64,000 nt of DNA from Apus apus. Its lineage: Eukaryota > Chordata > Aves > Apodiformes > Apodidae. The notes beneath the pieces are model-generated. The model had not been told where the DNA came from and made no database searches. It worked only from the letters and a program-made list of their open reading frames with translations. Below, one piece after another: positions 36,901-47,268 of the stretch. Location: assembly GCF_020740795.1 (NCBI RefSeq), contig NC_067299.1, positions 10,670,001 to 10,734,000 of the forward strand, written 5' to 3'. Both the position numbers and the translations under genes were made by a program. The first letter of the stretch is position 1, and each line of letters starts with the position of its first letter.

Positions 36901-37732
36901 ACTGAAGGATGGCTTATTGCTTCCTTCCTCAGCTGGTCCCAAAACAACCTTCGTGCAGCCACAAGGCCTCGTTGCCTTCTCCTTTCTGTCTCTGGGACAC
37001 ACAGGAGCCAGATCTAGGGCAAAATGACAAATATGCCTTCTCCTGACTTTTCCTCAACCAGACACCAACCAAACCATCGTGACACTTCACACTTTTGCCC
37101 CTGTTGTTCTGTGGGGAAACCCATGGTGTGCCTGGAGGGGCCTGAGGTGAGGTCTCAGTGTGCCAGGCTCTCCACACACGAGAAATCATGACCCTCCTCT
37201 GATCAGCTCCCAGCCAGTGGCTACACAGCCAAGACTTCCACAGATGTGATGGGCAAAGCTCAATCCCACAGGCACTGAGCTCCTCAGACAACCCACCAGC
37301 CTCCTTGCCCTCTCTACAAAACCCAAGGTTTTCTCACCTTCAGGTGAGAATACAACATCTCAAGCACGTAACTCCTGTCAAAGGCAGGGATGATGTGGCT
37401 GCAGCCCAAAGCTGCTCCTCTGGGAATGACTCAGCCACAATTTCTGGTGGGAAGCTGGACAAGTCTAAAACCTTCTTTCTCAGTCTGCCACCTGCAGAAG
37501 CAGGACAGGTGAGGACTGGTTTTCTCCAAGTCTTTCCTGCTCTTCCGTATTAAAATTGTGAAGTGCTATGGCCAGAGACAGCCCAGACACTCTTGCTGCT
37601 TTTCCTTAATGCAAATAAACCCTTCATCCTGGCTCTGGTGATCAAAAGCTCAGTGATGCTGACACAGCAGTAGTGATGGTGCCTTCATTGAATGAATGTT
37701 ACAGTTGGGACTCTTTAAACAGTCATCCCTTG
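33936..37732. other. Non-genic unique sequence, 3.8 kb
   Basis: No gene or transposon recognised. Overlapping open frames on both strands at 36.1-36.7 kb (up to about 163 codons) have no domain I know. A/T homopolymers occur at 34370-34383, 34432-34442 and 34708-34735. Confidence 0.5.
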
Positions 37733-38280
37733 GAATCATAGCACTGAATCCCAGACTGGTTGGGGTTGGAAGGGACCTTGATCCAACCCCCCTGCATGGG
37801 CAGGGACACCTCCCACCAGCCCAGGCTGCTCCAAGCCCCATCCAACCTGCCCTTCAACACTGCCAGGGATGGGGCAGCCACAGCTTCCCTGGGCAGCCTG
37901 GGCCAGGGTCTCACCACCCTCACAGGGAAAAGCTTCTTTCTAAAATCCAAACTAAATCTCCCCTTTCCCAGTTTTAAGTCATTCCCTCCCATCCCATCCC
38001 TCCCCACCCTTGTCCCAACTCCCTCCCCAGCTTTCCTGGAGCCCCTTCAGGCCCTGGAAGGTGCTCTAAGGTCTCCCTGGAGCCTTCTCTTCTCCAGGCT
38101 GAACACCCCAACTCTCCCAGCCTGGCTCCAGAGCAGAGCTGCTCCAGCCCCTGGATCATCTCCGTGGCCTCCTCTCAACTCACGCCAAGAGCTCCATGTC
38201 CTTCTTATCCTGGGGTCTCCAGAACTGGACACATTGCTCCAGGTGGGGTCTCACCAGAGCAGAAGGGGAGACTCCTCTCT
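37733..38280 (-). mobile_element. CR1: CR1 LINE 3' fragment
   Basis: Minus-strand CR1 of about 550 bp with the tail GGAATCATAGCACTGAATCC. It runs through CCTGCATGGGCAGGGACACC and GAGCAGAGCTGCTCCAGCCC to GACACATTGCTCCAGGTGGG. Minus-strand translation shows two frameshifted ORF2 C-terminal pieces. Confidence 0.95.
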
Positions 38281-38559
38281 TTCACACCAGCACTTTCAGA
38301 TGCAATGTGTCACCATAAAAAAGTCTCAGGGAGGAGCCTCAACAACTTGCCCAAGAGCCTGAAAGGAGCCAGTAGCCATCAGGGACAGGCTGAATTGTCA
38401 CATGCTTGGGAAGAACAGACATACCTGGCAATTCTATTTGGGGAGGTAATAGAAAAATGTCAAAAAATCCCATTTAAGCCTTCCTAGCTCTGTTATTAGA
38501 AGGACAAAAGGAGTCACCAGTTGCATGCAGGTAGTACCAGGATGATTTATATTATCCAA

Positions 38560-39320
38560 GTGCTGGGCCCTGCTCTTGGGCCACAACATCCCCAGGACAC
38601 GCTCCAGGCCTGGGGAAGTGTGGCTGGGAAGGGTCTGGCAGGAAAGGCCCTGGGGGTTCTCACTGACCAGCAGCTGAACATGAGCCAGTGTGTGCCCAGG
38701 TGGCCAGGACAGCCCGTGGCATCCTGGCCTGTATCAGAAATGGTGTGAGCAGCAGCAGCAGAGAGGGGATTGTCCCCCTGTGCTCAGCCCTGGTGAGGCC
38801 ACAGCTGGAGTGTTGGGTCCAGTTTTGGGCACCTCAATTCCAGAGAGATCTGGAGGTGCTGGAGCGAGGACAGAGGAGGCAACGGAGCTGGGGAAGGGCC
38901 TGGAGAATCAACCTGATGAGGAACACTTGAAGGAGCTGGGAATGTTTAGTGTGAGGAAGAGGAGGCTGAGGGGAGACCTCATCAGTCTCTACAACTGCCT
39001 GACAGGTCATTGGAGAGAGGTTGGTGCTGGTCTCTCCTCACAGGTCATTAGTGACAGAACAAGAGGGAAGGGCTTCAAGCTGCACCAGGGCAGGGTCAGA
39101 CTGGACATCAGGAACAATTTATTCCCAGCAAGAGTGGTTGGACACTGGAACAGGCTGCCCAGGGAGGTGGTGGAGTCACCATCCCTGGGTGTGTTGAAGG
39201 GTGGTTTGGATGTGGTGTTGGTGGATGTGGTTTAGGGGAGAACTTTGTAGAGTAGGGATGATGGTTGGATTTGGTGACCCCAAGGGGCTTTTCCAACCTG
39301 AATGGTTCCATGATTCTATC
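38560..39320 (+). mobile_element. CR1: CR1 LINE fragment, ~760 bp, with ORF2 C-terminus
   Basis: Plus-strand CR1 ending in GAATGGTTCCATGATTCTAT. An open stretch at 38690-39235 starts out of phase, then reads the ORF2 C-terminus: [48 protein letters not shown] frameshift occurs around 38890-38900. It is one of the best preserved CR1 copies in the window but holds only the last part of the reverse-transcriptase protein. Confidence 0.95.
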
Positions 39321-39863
39321 CCTCCTACAATTATTTTTAGAGCTGAAAAGACTCTTATGAACAGCAAGACCATTAGAGAGTAAAGTATGGAAGTAAACTG
39401 CAGAGGGAGGCAAAATAATCAAAGTGAAATAAGTGAAACAATAAGTGAAAACTCATAACACACAAGAAAATTCTATAATCCAAAAATTACTTTCAGTGCT
39501 GTAAAACTGAAAGGCTTCCACAGAGGAAAACCAAGGAGCATCTATTTAGGAGACCTTCTGCAGTGCTGAAGTGCTTCTATGAGCTCTAAAGCAGGCTGCA
39601 ATTCTGCCCACACAGCTGATTTTGGGGGGACAAATGCCAGGACTGGGGAATCACAGGCAAGGAGACATCATCTTTGGGCCTCTGCTGGAGACAAGAGCCT
39701 GGGGGAGATGGAGCCAGCATGAAGCCAACGTGCTCAGCCTCAGGGCAGGGGCAGGAGCAAGGCAAACCTGCCCCTCCAACCTCTCCCAAACTCAAGGTGT
39801 CCACTGGTCAAAGCAGGGGGAGCTGCCTGGGGAGTCCTTATTTCCAAAGCTGTGATGAAATCA
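39321..39863. other. Non-genic unique sequence
   Basis: Nothing recognised. Confidence 0.5.
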
Positions 39864-39953
39864 TTGAATTGTAGAACCATTTGGGTTGGAAAAGAGCTTT
39901 AAGATCATCAGGTCCACCTGTTACCCCAGCATTGCCAAGGCCACCACTAAACT
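39864..39953 (-). mobile_element. CR1: CR1 LINE 3' terminal fragment
   Basis: Minus-strand remnant with GAACCATTTGGGTTGGAAAA and TAAGATCATCAGGTCCACCT, through GCCACCACTAAACT. It abuts a plus-strand CR1 tail at 39954. Confidence 0.88.
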
Positions 39954-39995
39954 ATGATCTTTGGAGGTCCCTTCCAGCCCCTGTGATTCTATGAC
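39954..39995 (+). mobile_element. CR1: CR1 LINE 3' tail fragment
   Basis: Only ATGATCTTTGGAGGTCCCTT and the tail CTGTGATTCTATGA remain. It is joined directly, head to head, to the opposite-strand fragment. Confidence 0.85.
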
Positions 39996-41249
39996 CTCAG
40001 CCCTTCCACACTGGCTGGTCTGGCTCACAAAGTGAGTTTCTGAACCTTGGGGTCTCTAGGTAGATCTTTGCTCCTTGGCTCAGCCACTGCTGCTGTCTGC
40101 ATGTGCAGACACAGGTGTGGGCAAAGGATGGACTCAGCTCCAACAGTTGCCCAGAAGAGCAGGACGTGCCTGGAAGAGCAGTCTCAGCACACAAGGGACA
40201 TGCTCGGGAGGGCTGTAAGCTTTTTGTCCCTGAGTGGGGTGAAGATGGCAGCGGGCAGTTGTGGGCAGGATTCCTGAACTCCTCTCCCAGTCAGACACCA
40301 AAATAAGCCTCATGATCTCAAACAGCTTCCACAGCCTCCGAGGGGAAGCTCAGTGCCAGATGTTCAACATGCGCTATGTGCACCGTGGGCTTTGGAGATT
40401 CTGACCTTTCTGGGTTTGATGGGCTTTTGGCAGAGAACTGAAGCAGAGGACAAAGGCAGAGCAGTCAGAAAATAGCCTTGTTTGATGCAAAGATCCAGAA
40501 AAACCTGCACTTCCCACAGGTGCTGGCATTTGCCAAACTGCAGTGGGAAGAACGAAGTCCCAGACAAGCCTGACTCCTTCCTCCAGCTCCTGTTTTCTCA
40601 CCCTTCCCTTTCAGGAGCTGTAATTTTTTTGCTGCTGATCTTTTCCTTCACTTGAACTGGAGTGTCACACTCCTCCAGCTTCCAAAACTCTCAGCAATGC
40701 TGGGCTTTGAGACCTCTGCAAAACCTCTGTCTGAGGAGCAACCAGTGTCATCACCAGGGGCTCTGTGGTTTTCATCCAGGAGCAAGAGCTCATGCTGAGG
40801 GGGAGGCCAAAGCCAGGAGTGCAGCCTCCCTGCCTCTGGGACCTGGGTTTTGGAGGTGAGCTGAATTTTATCCTCACTCATTCCTGCAGAACACACTGTC
40901 CCTGCTGCTCCAGGGTGCTGGAGCTGCTGCCTCAAGCTCATACCCACAAAAGCACCACAACTCACCCATTTTGCAAAGACTACAAGAGCAAACCATGCCC
41001 ACCTGGTGCTCCTGGGATGCTGGACACACTCAGCCAGTACTTGCAAGACAAAGAGAAAGGTAAAAACCAGCCACACCACTGGCTGTTCCTGGAGAAAAAG
41101 GCTGCCCAGGAACTACTTAAAAATTCATGCAAGTCTCTTAACGCCACTTAACTCCTGTCGTGAATATTTACAGCCAAGAACAGACATGGAGCAGAGCCAG
41201 GCAGAGCAGGCACCCTGTGCTGGGGGTGCTTTGCTGGAGCCCCCCCAGC

Positions 41250-41395
41250 AGGCACTAACTGGGAGGCACCAACTAACCGGGGGGCACCAACTAGCAAACA
41301 CTAACTGGGGGGCACCAGCTAACTGGGAGGCACTAACTAGCAAACACTAACTGGGAGGCACCAACCAACTAGCTGAGGGGCACTAACCAGGCAGC
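41250..41395 (+). repeat. Minisatellite (GGCACYAACTAACYGGGG-type units)
   Basis: About seven imperfect units of two kinds alternate. One is short, ~17 bp (GGCACCAACTAACCGGGG type). The other is longer, ~28 bp, and includes CTAGCAAACACTAACTGGGG. The longer unit occurs twice almost exactly, around 41287-41316 and 41332-41358. Confidence 0.9.
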
Positions 41396-42508
41396 CCCAG
41401 CCCAGCACCCAAGCACAGCCCCAGCTGTGAAGGCCCTGGAGGGCACAAGCCCCATGGACCCCAAAGCACGTCCCCCAGATCAGGCCCCACTGAGCACCTT
41501 CTGCTGGCAAAAGGGGCTTTGGGAAAGCTGAGCAGGGTGCTCAGGAAGGGGGGAAGCAGATCCAGGCATTGCAGCTGGTTTCTCACTACCAGCTCACACC
41601 TTGTCATGGGGAGCAAAGACCTTTCTCCCAAAGGCTGGTTCCAGTGCTCCAGCTGGAACAGCAGCAGAACCTGCCCGTGGCCACCAGAGCAGCAGGGAGT
41701 GCCCAGGGCTGCTCATCAATCCAGCCCAAGGGGTTTAACATTCCAGAGTGATGCTTTTTTGGCTCAGCTCCCCGGGCTGTAGGACACCAGGGCCATGGTC
41801 TCCCCATGCACCCCAGGGCAGTGACCCAGCCAGGAGCTGCTGGTGCCTCACAGGCAGCAGGAGCTTGGGGGGTGTCAGGGGAATCCCCCCCCTCCAACCC
41901 CAGCCAGGGGACTCCTGCAGCCCTTTGGGGGTGGGTGACATCAGTATGTGATGTGTGTGAAGTGCCTGGCAACCCAGGGGCACAACAACCTCCAGCTTGT
42001 GCTGACAGAGAAGCTCCTGCACCACAACAAGGGATGTGATGAATGTCCTGGAGCTGCTCCTACTCGCAATGCACTCTGGATTTACAGCCTCATCTCCAGC
42101 CATCCCTCCAAGGACACCAGCTCAGTGTCTTGCAGAAGAACAACCACTGCCCCTCCTTCCCTGCTATCAGCTCTTTCCCTGGCACCAGGACCCATCAGCA
42201 CAGCCACAGCCCATGCTCCTGCCCCACCTCAGCTTCCCATTAACCCAGGCACCCCCCAGCCCATCACACCCACCAAACCCACCCCTGGGCCACCCCAGCT
42301 GCACTGTTTGCTTTCCCAGGAACCAGCACCCCCAAATCTCCTCTGTCTTTATTTTCAGGTGTGCAGCTTTCACTGCCCAGGGCACCAGCTCTCTGCTCTG
42401 CCTTGAAAACCTCTTGGGCTGGTGTCCATCTGTCTGCACCCTCCCTGTGGATGGTCCTTCAGGAAAGGCACCTTTGGGAGCCCTTCCCTGACCCCTCTTT
42501 CTGCCCTG

Positions 42509-42545
42509 CACACACACACATATATATGAACACACATATATATTC
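42509..42545 (+). repeat. CA/TA dinucleotide microsatellite
   Basis: ACACACACACATATATATG is followed by AACACACATATATATTC. Confidence 0.9.
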
Positions 42546-43185
42546 AGATCATTAATACTGATGAGTTTCAGTGTTTGCAACTTAGCACTTTTCAAGGGCT
42601 CTTGGTCCCCTTTGTTTTCCCTCTCCCTTCCCAAAGGAGCCCATGGGAAGGAGGTCCTTGCATTGCTGGGGGGACCTGGCATCTGCAGGGTACTGGGGAC
42701 CCCCAAGCAGGGCCTGTCAGGGCTGTCCTCACTCTGGTATATGCAAAACAACTGCAAATAGCATCACTCAGCCCAGCTCACTGAGCCCTCATCCCACCCT
42801 CTGAGATGTCCCCCGAGGCTCACCTGAATTTTTGCCACAAGGTTTTTAATTTAGTTCTGTGGGATTATTTATATTTTTTCTTGCAAACATGAAACACGTC
42901 CTGATAAATGACATCCCTGCTGTTAAGGGCTCTTCCCCTTCCCTCTCATGTCCTTTCCCCTCCCTGCTGTCCCTTGGCTTTTTATCTTCTGCATCATTTA
43001 TCCCAGCCTCTTGTTGTCTTCTAACATGGGCTCCTGGGAGATGTGGATTGCCTCAAGTTCCTTCTGCTCCTCCTGCCTTGCCCTCATTTGCCCTCACATA
43101 CACACTTCCCTGTCTCTGCAGCTGCCTGCAGGCTTGCTGGGAAAGCTACAGCCATGGAAGAGCATCCTCAACACACCTTGGAAAA

Positions 43186-43300
43186 TCATGGCATTACCTT
43201 GGTTGGAAAAGACCTTCAAGATCATCAAGCCCAACTGTTAATCTAACACTGCCAAGTCCTTCACTAAACCATATCCCTATGTCCATGACCAGAGCCTGGC
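43186..43300 (-). mobile_element. CR1: CR1 LINE 3' terminal fragment
   Basis: Minus-strand remnant with TTGGTTGGAAAAGACCTTCA, AAGATCATCAAGCCCAACTG and ACACTGCCAAGTCCTTCACT. The tail is decayed (AAAATCATGGCATTACC). Confidence 0.85.
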
Positions 43301-43332
43301 CCCAAGTTCTCCAGAGAGACAAGCCACTGCTT

Positions 43333-43441
43333 AGAATCACTAAGGCTGGAAAAGACCTTTAAGATCCTCAAGTTCAGCCTATGACCAACACCACCACATC
43401 AGCCAGACCAGGGCACCAAGTGTCACCTCCAGCCTTTCCTG
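43333..43441 (-). mobile_element. CR1: CR1 LINE 3' terminal fragment
   Basis: A second minus-strand CR1 3' end lies only 33 bp after the previous one, with AGAATCACTAAGGCTGGAAA and CAGCCTATGACCAACACCAC. It is the same subfamily as 30194-31000, so the two tandem 3' ends are separate insertions. Confidence 0.88.
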
Positions 43442-44827
43442 CATATGGGCAATGGAAGGAGAGGGGGCAACACCATGGTGTAACAGTGGGAAACCACAAG
43501 GCTACATCAGCAGGAGAGCTGCCAGGCACATTTCAGCAAGCTTTAGTTATCTTCTGATGTGGGGAGAGGAGGCTGTGGTGGCTTCACAGCTGGTGAGGAC
43601 ACCACATCCTCACCCAGGGCACCGCAGGGTGTTGCTCACACCTGAACGCCATAGTTGATCTTTCTCCAAGCAGTATCTTTAGGAACAGCCTCTACAGACA
43701 CCATCCCTGAACCTGCCAGCTGGATTTTTACCTGTGGTTCAAGCACCCAGGGGCCACAGTGGTGTCCTGGACACGTCCACCACAGCAGGTGCTGCTATTT
43801 CCACCCTGGATCTTTCTTTTGCATTCCTCTGCTGTTTGCCAGATTTCAGCTGGGGAGCAGCCAACATCTGCCAGGGCACAGCTCTGGGACAGCTTGGTCC
43901 CTCATCTCCCCTCACCCTTCCCCTGTGCTCCCTTCCAAAAGCACAGAGCAGATTTGCCAGAAAACCTGTGTCCTCCTTTGATGGCATCTGCCACACTTCC
44001 CACCTCACAGCTCAACACAGCAGAAAACTCCCTCAAAATCCCCAAATGTCCTTTCTTCTGAACAAAAATTACTATCCTCAGTACCATGAGCTGAAAGACA
44101 GGTGCAAACACAGAATTAAAGCTTGGGAAGGGCTTCCAGACCTTTTGTGAAGCCTCTCAGATGTCTATCAGCTACAGAACCCTGTCAATGTCCCATGTCT
44201 TGTTTCTGACACTAGTTAAAAGGGTAAAAGCTTCTGAGAAACTACCACCTGTACCCAGAGCTGCAAGGAGAGCTCACAGGTCCTGGTCCCAGTGACCACA
44301 CCAGGTGTTATCCCCCAGAGTGCTCACTCCAGGTGTGTGGGACCAGCACATGGCCAGTGTTCCTCTGGTGGGCCAGAAATGCACAGAAAAATTGAGAGGC
44401 AGAGCAAGGCAACCATTGCTGAGGCAGAGCAGTTCACAGGCTCCTGTTGCCTGTACTGAATGAAGGCAGCAGGCTCTTCCCTCCAGCAGCTCCTCTGCTT
44501 TCCAGCAGCTCAGAGACCTTCTCCCAGCCAGCCCACAGCCCTTGTGCCATGAAGAGCTGAGAAACACTGACACAGACACACGTGTGTATGGAGAGCTTTC
44601 CACCTGGCTTTAGGGCAAGATGTTTGACTGGGGATCCACCAAAGCAGAGTCAGCAGGAAACCCCCTTCCCAGGACCAGGGCCATGGTGCTGTGGAGCAGA
44701 AGCAGGGCTGAACCAGCAACAACCAGCAGAGAAGTTGGATTTGATCATGGGGCAGCCAAATGCCAGACCAACACTGAAGACCTTCTGGGATTGATGAAGC
44801 TTCACCAGGGTGGGGAAAGAGTGGATT
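43442..44827. other. Non-genic unique sequence
   Basis: Nothing recognised. Confidence 0.5.
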
Positions 44828-44879
44828 TAGGGTTGGACTTGATGATCTTAGAGGTCTTTTCCAACCAAAACGATTCTGA
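44828..44879 (+). mobile_element. CR1: CR1 LINE 3' tail fragment
   Basis: Only the last ~50 bp of a plus-strand CR1: AGGGTTGGACTTGATGATCT, then TTTTCCAACCAAAACGATTC. Confidence 0.82.
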
Positions 44880-45805
44880 GACACAGGCAAGATGCCTCTG
44901 GAGGCCATTCAGCCACACCCAGTTGCAGTTTCCATGATCTTAGTGGATGAGAATTGCTTGGGCTCATCCCAAGGCAGCACCATCAGCCTCCACCCAAGGC
45001 TTCACATCCCCCTGAAGGAGGGGAGACCCATCCAGCTGTCTCAAAGTACTTCTCAGGAGAAAAGCAGAGCTAACCAGCCATGATGAAGGACATTGGGATT
45101 GCTCCAAGACCCTGGCCAAGGGCTGACCCCACCAGGATCCCACCTCTGCATCCAGACATGGGAGGTCCAACCAAGCAGGACCCTAGGCAGATGATCAGCT
45201 CATCATTCACTTACTCAGCATTTGCAAAGTGGAGTTCACTTCTGAGAGGATTTCCAATTAAGCTCTTTAAGCAACAAAGCAAGATTTCTCTTTTAAATCT
45301 CTATTTAATCACATAATCCTGAGGGAAGAGACCTCTCCTTCCCTTGGGGAAAGAAAGAGAAGTAGGTTTGCTGCAGGAGATGTAATTACTTTATCCCCAT
45401 TTAATTGGATGATATTTGCTGATGAAATATAGAAAGCCCTGGGGAATGTTTGATTTTTTATAACAATTTAAAGACACTTCAGAATAAACATACACCCCAG
45501 AAAGAAAAAAAAAACCCACAACAAACAATAAAACAACAAACAACCAAAAAAAGACAGGAAGAGCCAAGGAAGAGGTTAGGAGAAAATGGCTCATCTTCTG
45601 GTGGCTTTGAGGTGTTAACAGCTTTGCCTTCACTGCAGGAGGATGCATGAAGGACTCCTGATGACTCCTGTTGTTGTCCATGGTGTCAAGGAGCTAAACT
45701 ACCCCAAAGCCTGGCTGGCTGTGGTGGGAGCAATGGGGGTTCAGTACCAGGGGGGCTGTCATTGTGGAGATGACCCACAGCAAAGCCAAGCTCTTAATTG
45801 AAAAA
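44880..45805. other. Non-genic unique sequence
   Basis: Nothing recognised. It is A-rich around 45485-45560. Confidence 0.5.
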
Positions 45806-46010
45806 GATCACCAGATACTTGGGATTGGAAGGTATCTCTGGAAGCCTCCAGCCCAACCTTCTCCTCAAATATGGTCAATTCTGGGGTCACACCAGGTTGC
45901 TCAGGGCTTTATCCAGGTGGGTCATAAAACCCTCCATGGATGGAGGCATCACAGGTGCATGGAGCCAGATCTCCACCCAAACACAGGAGGCTGCCAGGTT
46001 CCCATCTCCC
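45806..46010 (-). mobile_element. CR1: CR1 LINE 3' fragment (old)
   Basis: Diverged minus-strand CR1 with GGATTGGAAGGTATCTCTGG, CACCAGGTTGCTCAGGGCTT and a decayed block around CCCTCCATGGATGGAGGCAT. The right-hand limit is uncertain. Confidence 0.75.
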
Positions 46011-46445
46011 CCCTCTGCTAACACCAGGACTGCTGGGATGGAGGAGCTGCAGCTACTCTGGGTGTGCCAAGTCCAATGCACACAGAGGCTTTGACCACCA
46101 GGGCCTCCAGGCACGGAGAAACACTGAGAACAAGGACCACAAAGCCCACCCAGCACAGCCACAGTGGAGAAGCACATTTCACTGATAAGTGCTTTGAAGA
46201 CTTCAAATGGAAAATATGAAACACCACAAAAACCCACGTTGTGTTATCAAAGCAACAGAGAAGCAAAGCTGGAAACAGTCTAGAATCCATGAAATAGTAT
46301 TAATACCCAGTATTTCTGAATGCCTCAATGTTAAGCCCCATGTTCTACCTCAGAGTCCCCTGATTTCTGTGTGAATCTGAGTTTACTCAGCACTACTCAT
46401 AGTCCCTGTGATTTCAGCACATAAACACAAGAGGCAGCAGCTTAT
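46011..46445. other. Non-genic unique sequence flanking the provirus
   Basis: Nothing recognised. It ends at the provirus target duplication. Confidence 0.5.
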
Positions 46446-46450
46446 GGGAG
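46446..46450. repeat. Target site duplication, left copy (GGGAG)
   Basis: GGGAG lies immediately before the TG of the 5' LTR and recurs at 52984-52988 immediately after the CA of the 3' LTR. A perfect 5-bp duplication marks a single integration that has not recombined. Confidence 0.93.
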
Positions 46451-47155
46451 TGTCCTGGCTTGAGCCAGGATTAAGCCAATTTTTCTTTTCACTGATTTTT
46501 TTTCCTTCAGTAAGCTTTCTTGTAACTAGCAACTGTGTGTTCTGCTAGGCTGATAAGACAGTGGAATGTTTTTCTAACTACTGAGGCTTCAAGGTTACAC
46601 CTTCACTCCGCCGGCTCAGACACTATGGGGAGATCTCTGACCCCCCCGTGGGAGGCTGAGTTAGACAGACAGCAAAATTGGCCAAAGATATTCCATTCCA
46701 TATATCTACGTAAGCTCAGAGGAAGGACAGAGATCTTAGAAGACAGCTTCCTCTTTCTTCTCGCCGCTCTCTTCCGTCCATGGCCGGCGTCCGGGGAGGA
46801 CTCTGCTCATCCATCACCGCCGACCCTTAGGCTCGAGCCCTCCTGACCCTCATAACTCTCCGCTTTCTCCAGCAGCAGCTCCGGGATTTCTCGGGACTTT
46901 TGCCAGTTCAGGGGAGTGCTGTGGGAGTTGCTGGGGGTGGGGGGAGGCGAGAGGCTTTTGCCCATATCTGAATATATATCTGTATATAATTGTATATATT
47001 TTCTTGTGTGATTCATTAGTGTTTTAATTAAAGCTGTGTAGTTTAGTTTTCAATCCAGCCAAGTCTCTCTCCTTTTCTCTCTCTCCTTCCCTGACTGGGT
47101 GGGGGGGGGGAGGGGATCGAGAGCATTGTTGTCGGACCTGAGTCAAACGGTGACA
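46451..47155 (+). repeat. 5' LTR of the provirus
   Basis: The 705-bp LTR begins TGTCCTGGCTTGAGCCAGGA and ends GTGACA. Its first 20 bases contain a perfect 8-bp-arm inverted repeat (TCCTGGCT / AGCCAGGA). A candidate TATA region is the TA-rich stretch 46971-47000, and a polyadenylation hexamer ATTAAA lies at 47027-47032. A G-rich, quadruplex-capable tract lies at 47097-47115. R boundaries cannot be fixed without transcript data. Confidence 0.96.
47027..47032 (+). promoter_or_regulatory. LTR polyadenylation hexamer ATTAAA
   Basis: The variant signal ATTAAA is followed by T-rich sequence. The equivalent in the 3' LTR is 52856-52861, which would be the one used for the genomic transcript. Preceding TA-rich boxes suggest a short R region. 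Confidence 0.55.
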
Positions 47156-47165
47156 ACAATTTAAT

Positions 47166-47183
47166 TGGCGCCCAACGTGGGGC
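47166..47183 (+). promoter_or_regulatory. Primer binding site for tRNA-Lys(CUU)
   Basis: TGGCGCCCAACGTGGGGC is an 18-base perfect complement of the 3' end of vertebrate tRNA-Lys1,2 (anticodon CUU), the primer for minus-strand DNA synthesis. It starts 10 bases after the LTR end, a longer spacer than the 0-3 bases usual in retroviruses. The same tRNA class primes foamy viruses, visna virus and Mason-Pfizer monkey virus. Confidence 0.95.
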
Positions 47184-47268
47184 TTGATTTTAAGCCCAGA
47201 TTACACATTTTCATCAATTGGGAGTGTCCAAAATTCCATCTCTGAAGGGAGGAATCCCTCAGAGAGCA

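Larger units (their letters stand above)
39996..43185. other. Non-genic unique sequence, 3.2 kb
   Basis: Apart from the minisatellite at 41250 and the dinucleotide run at 42509, nothing is recognised. Several overlapping frames of 120-150 codons on both strands at 40.6-42.5 kb have no domain signature. Confidence 0.5.

Noticed and set aside
40648..41151. Minus-strand frame starting with a hydrophobic signal-like stretch, and an overlapping plus-strand frame
   Set aside because: The hydrophobic start is short and stop-poor sequence is shared by both strands. No homologous family is recognised.
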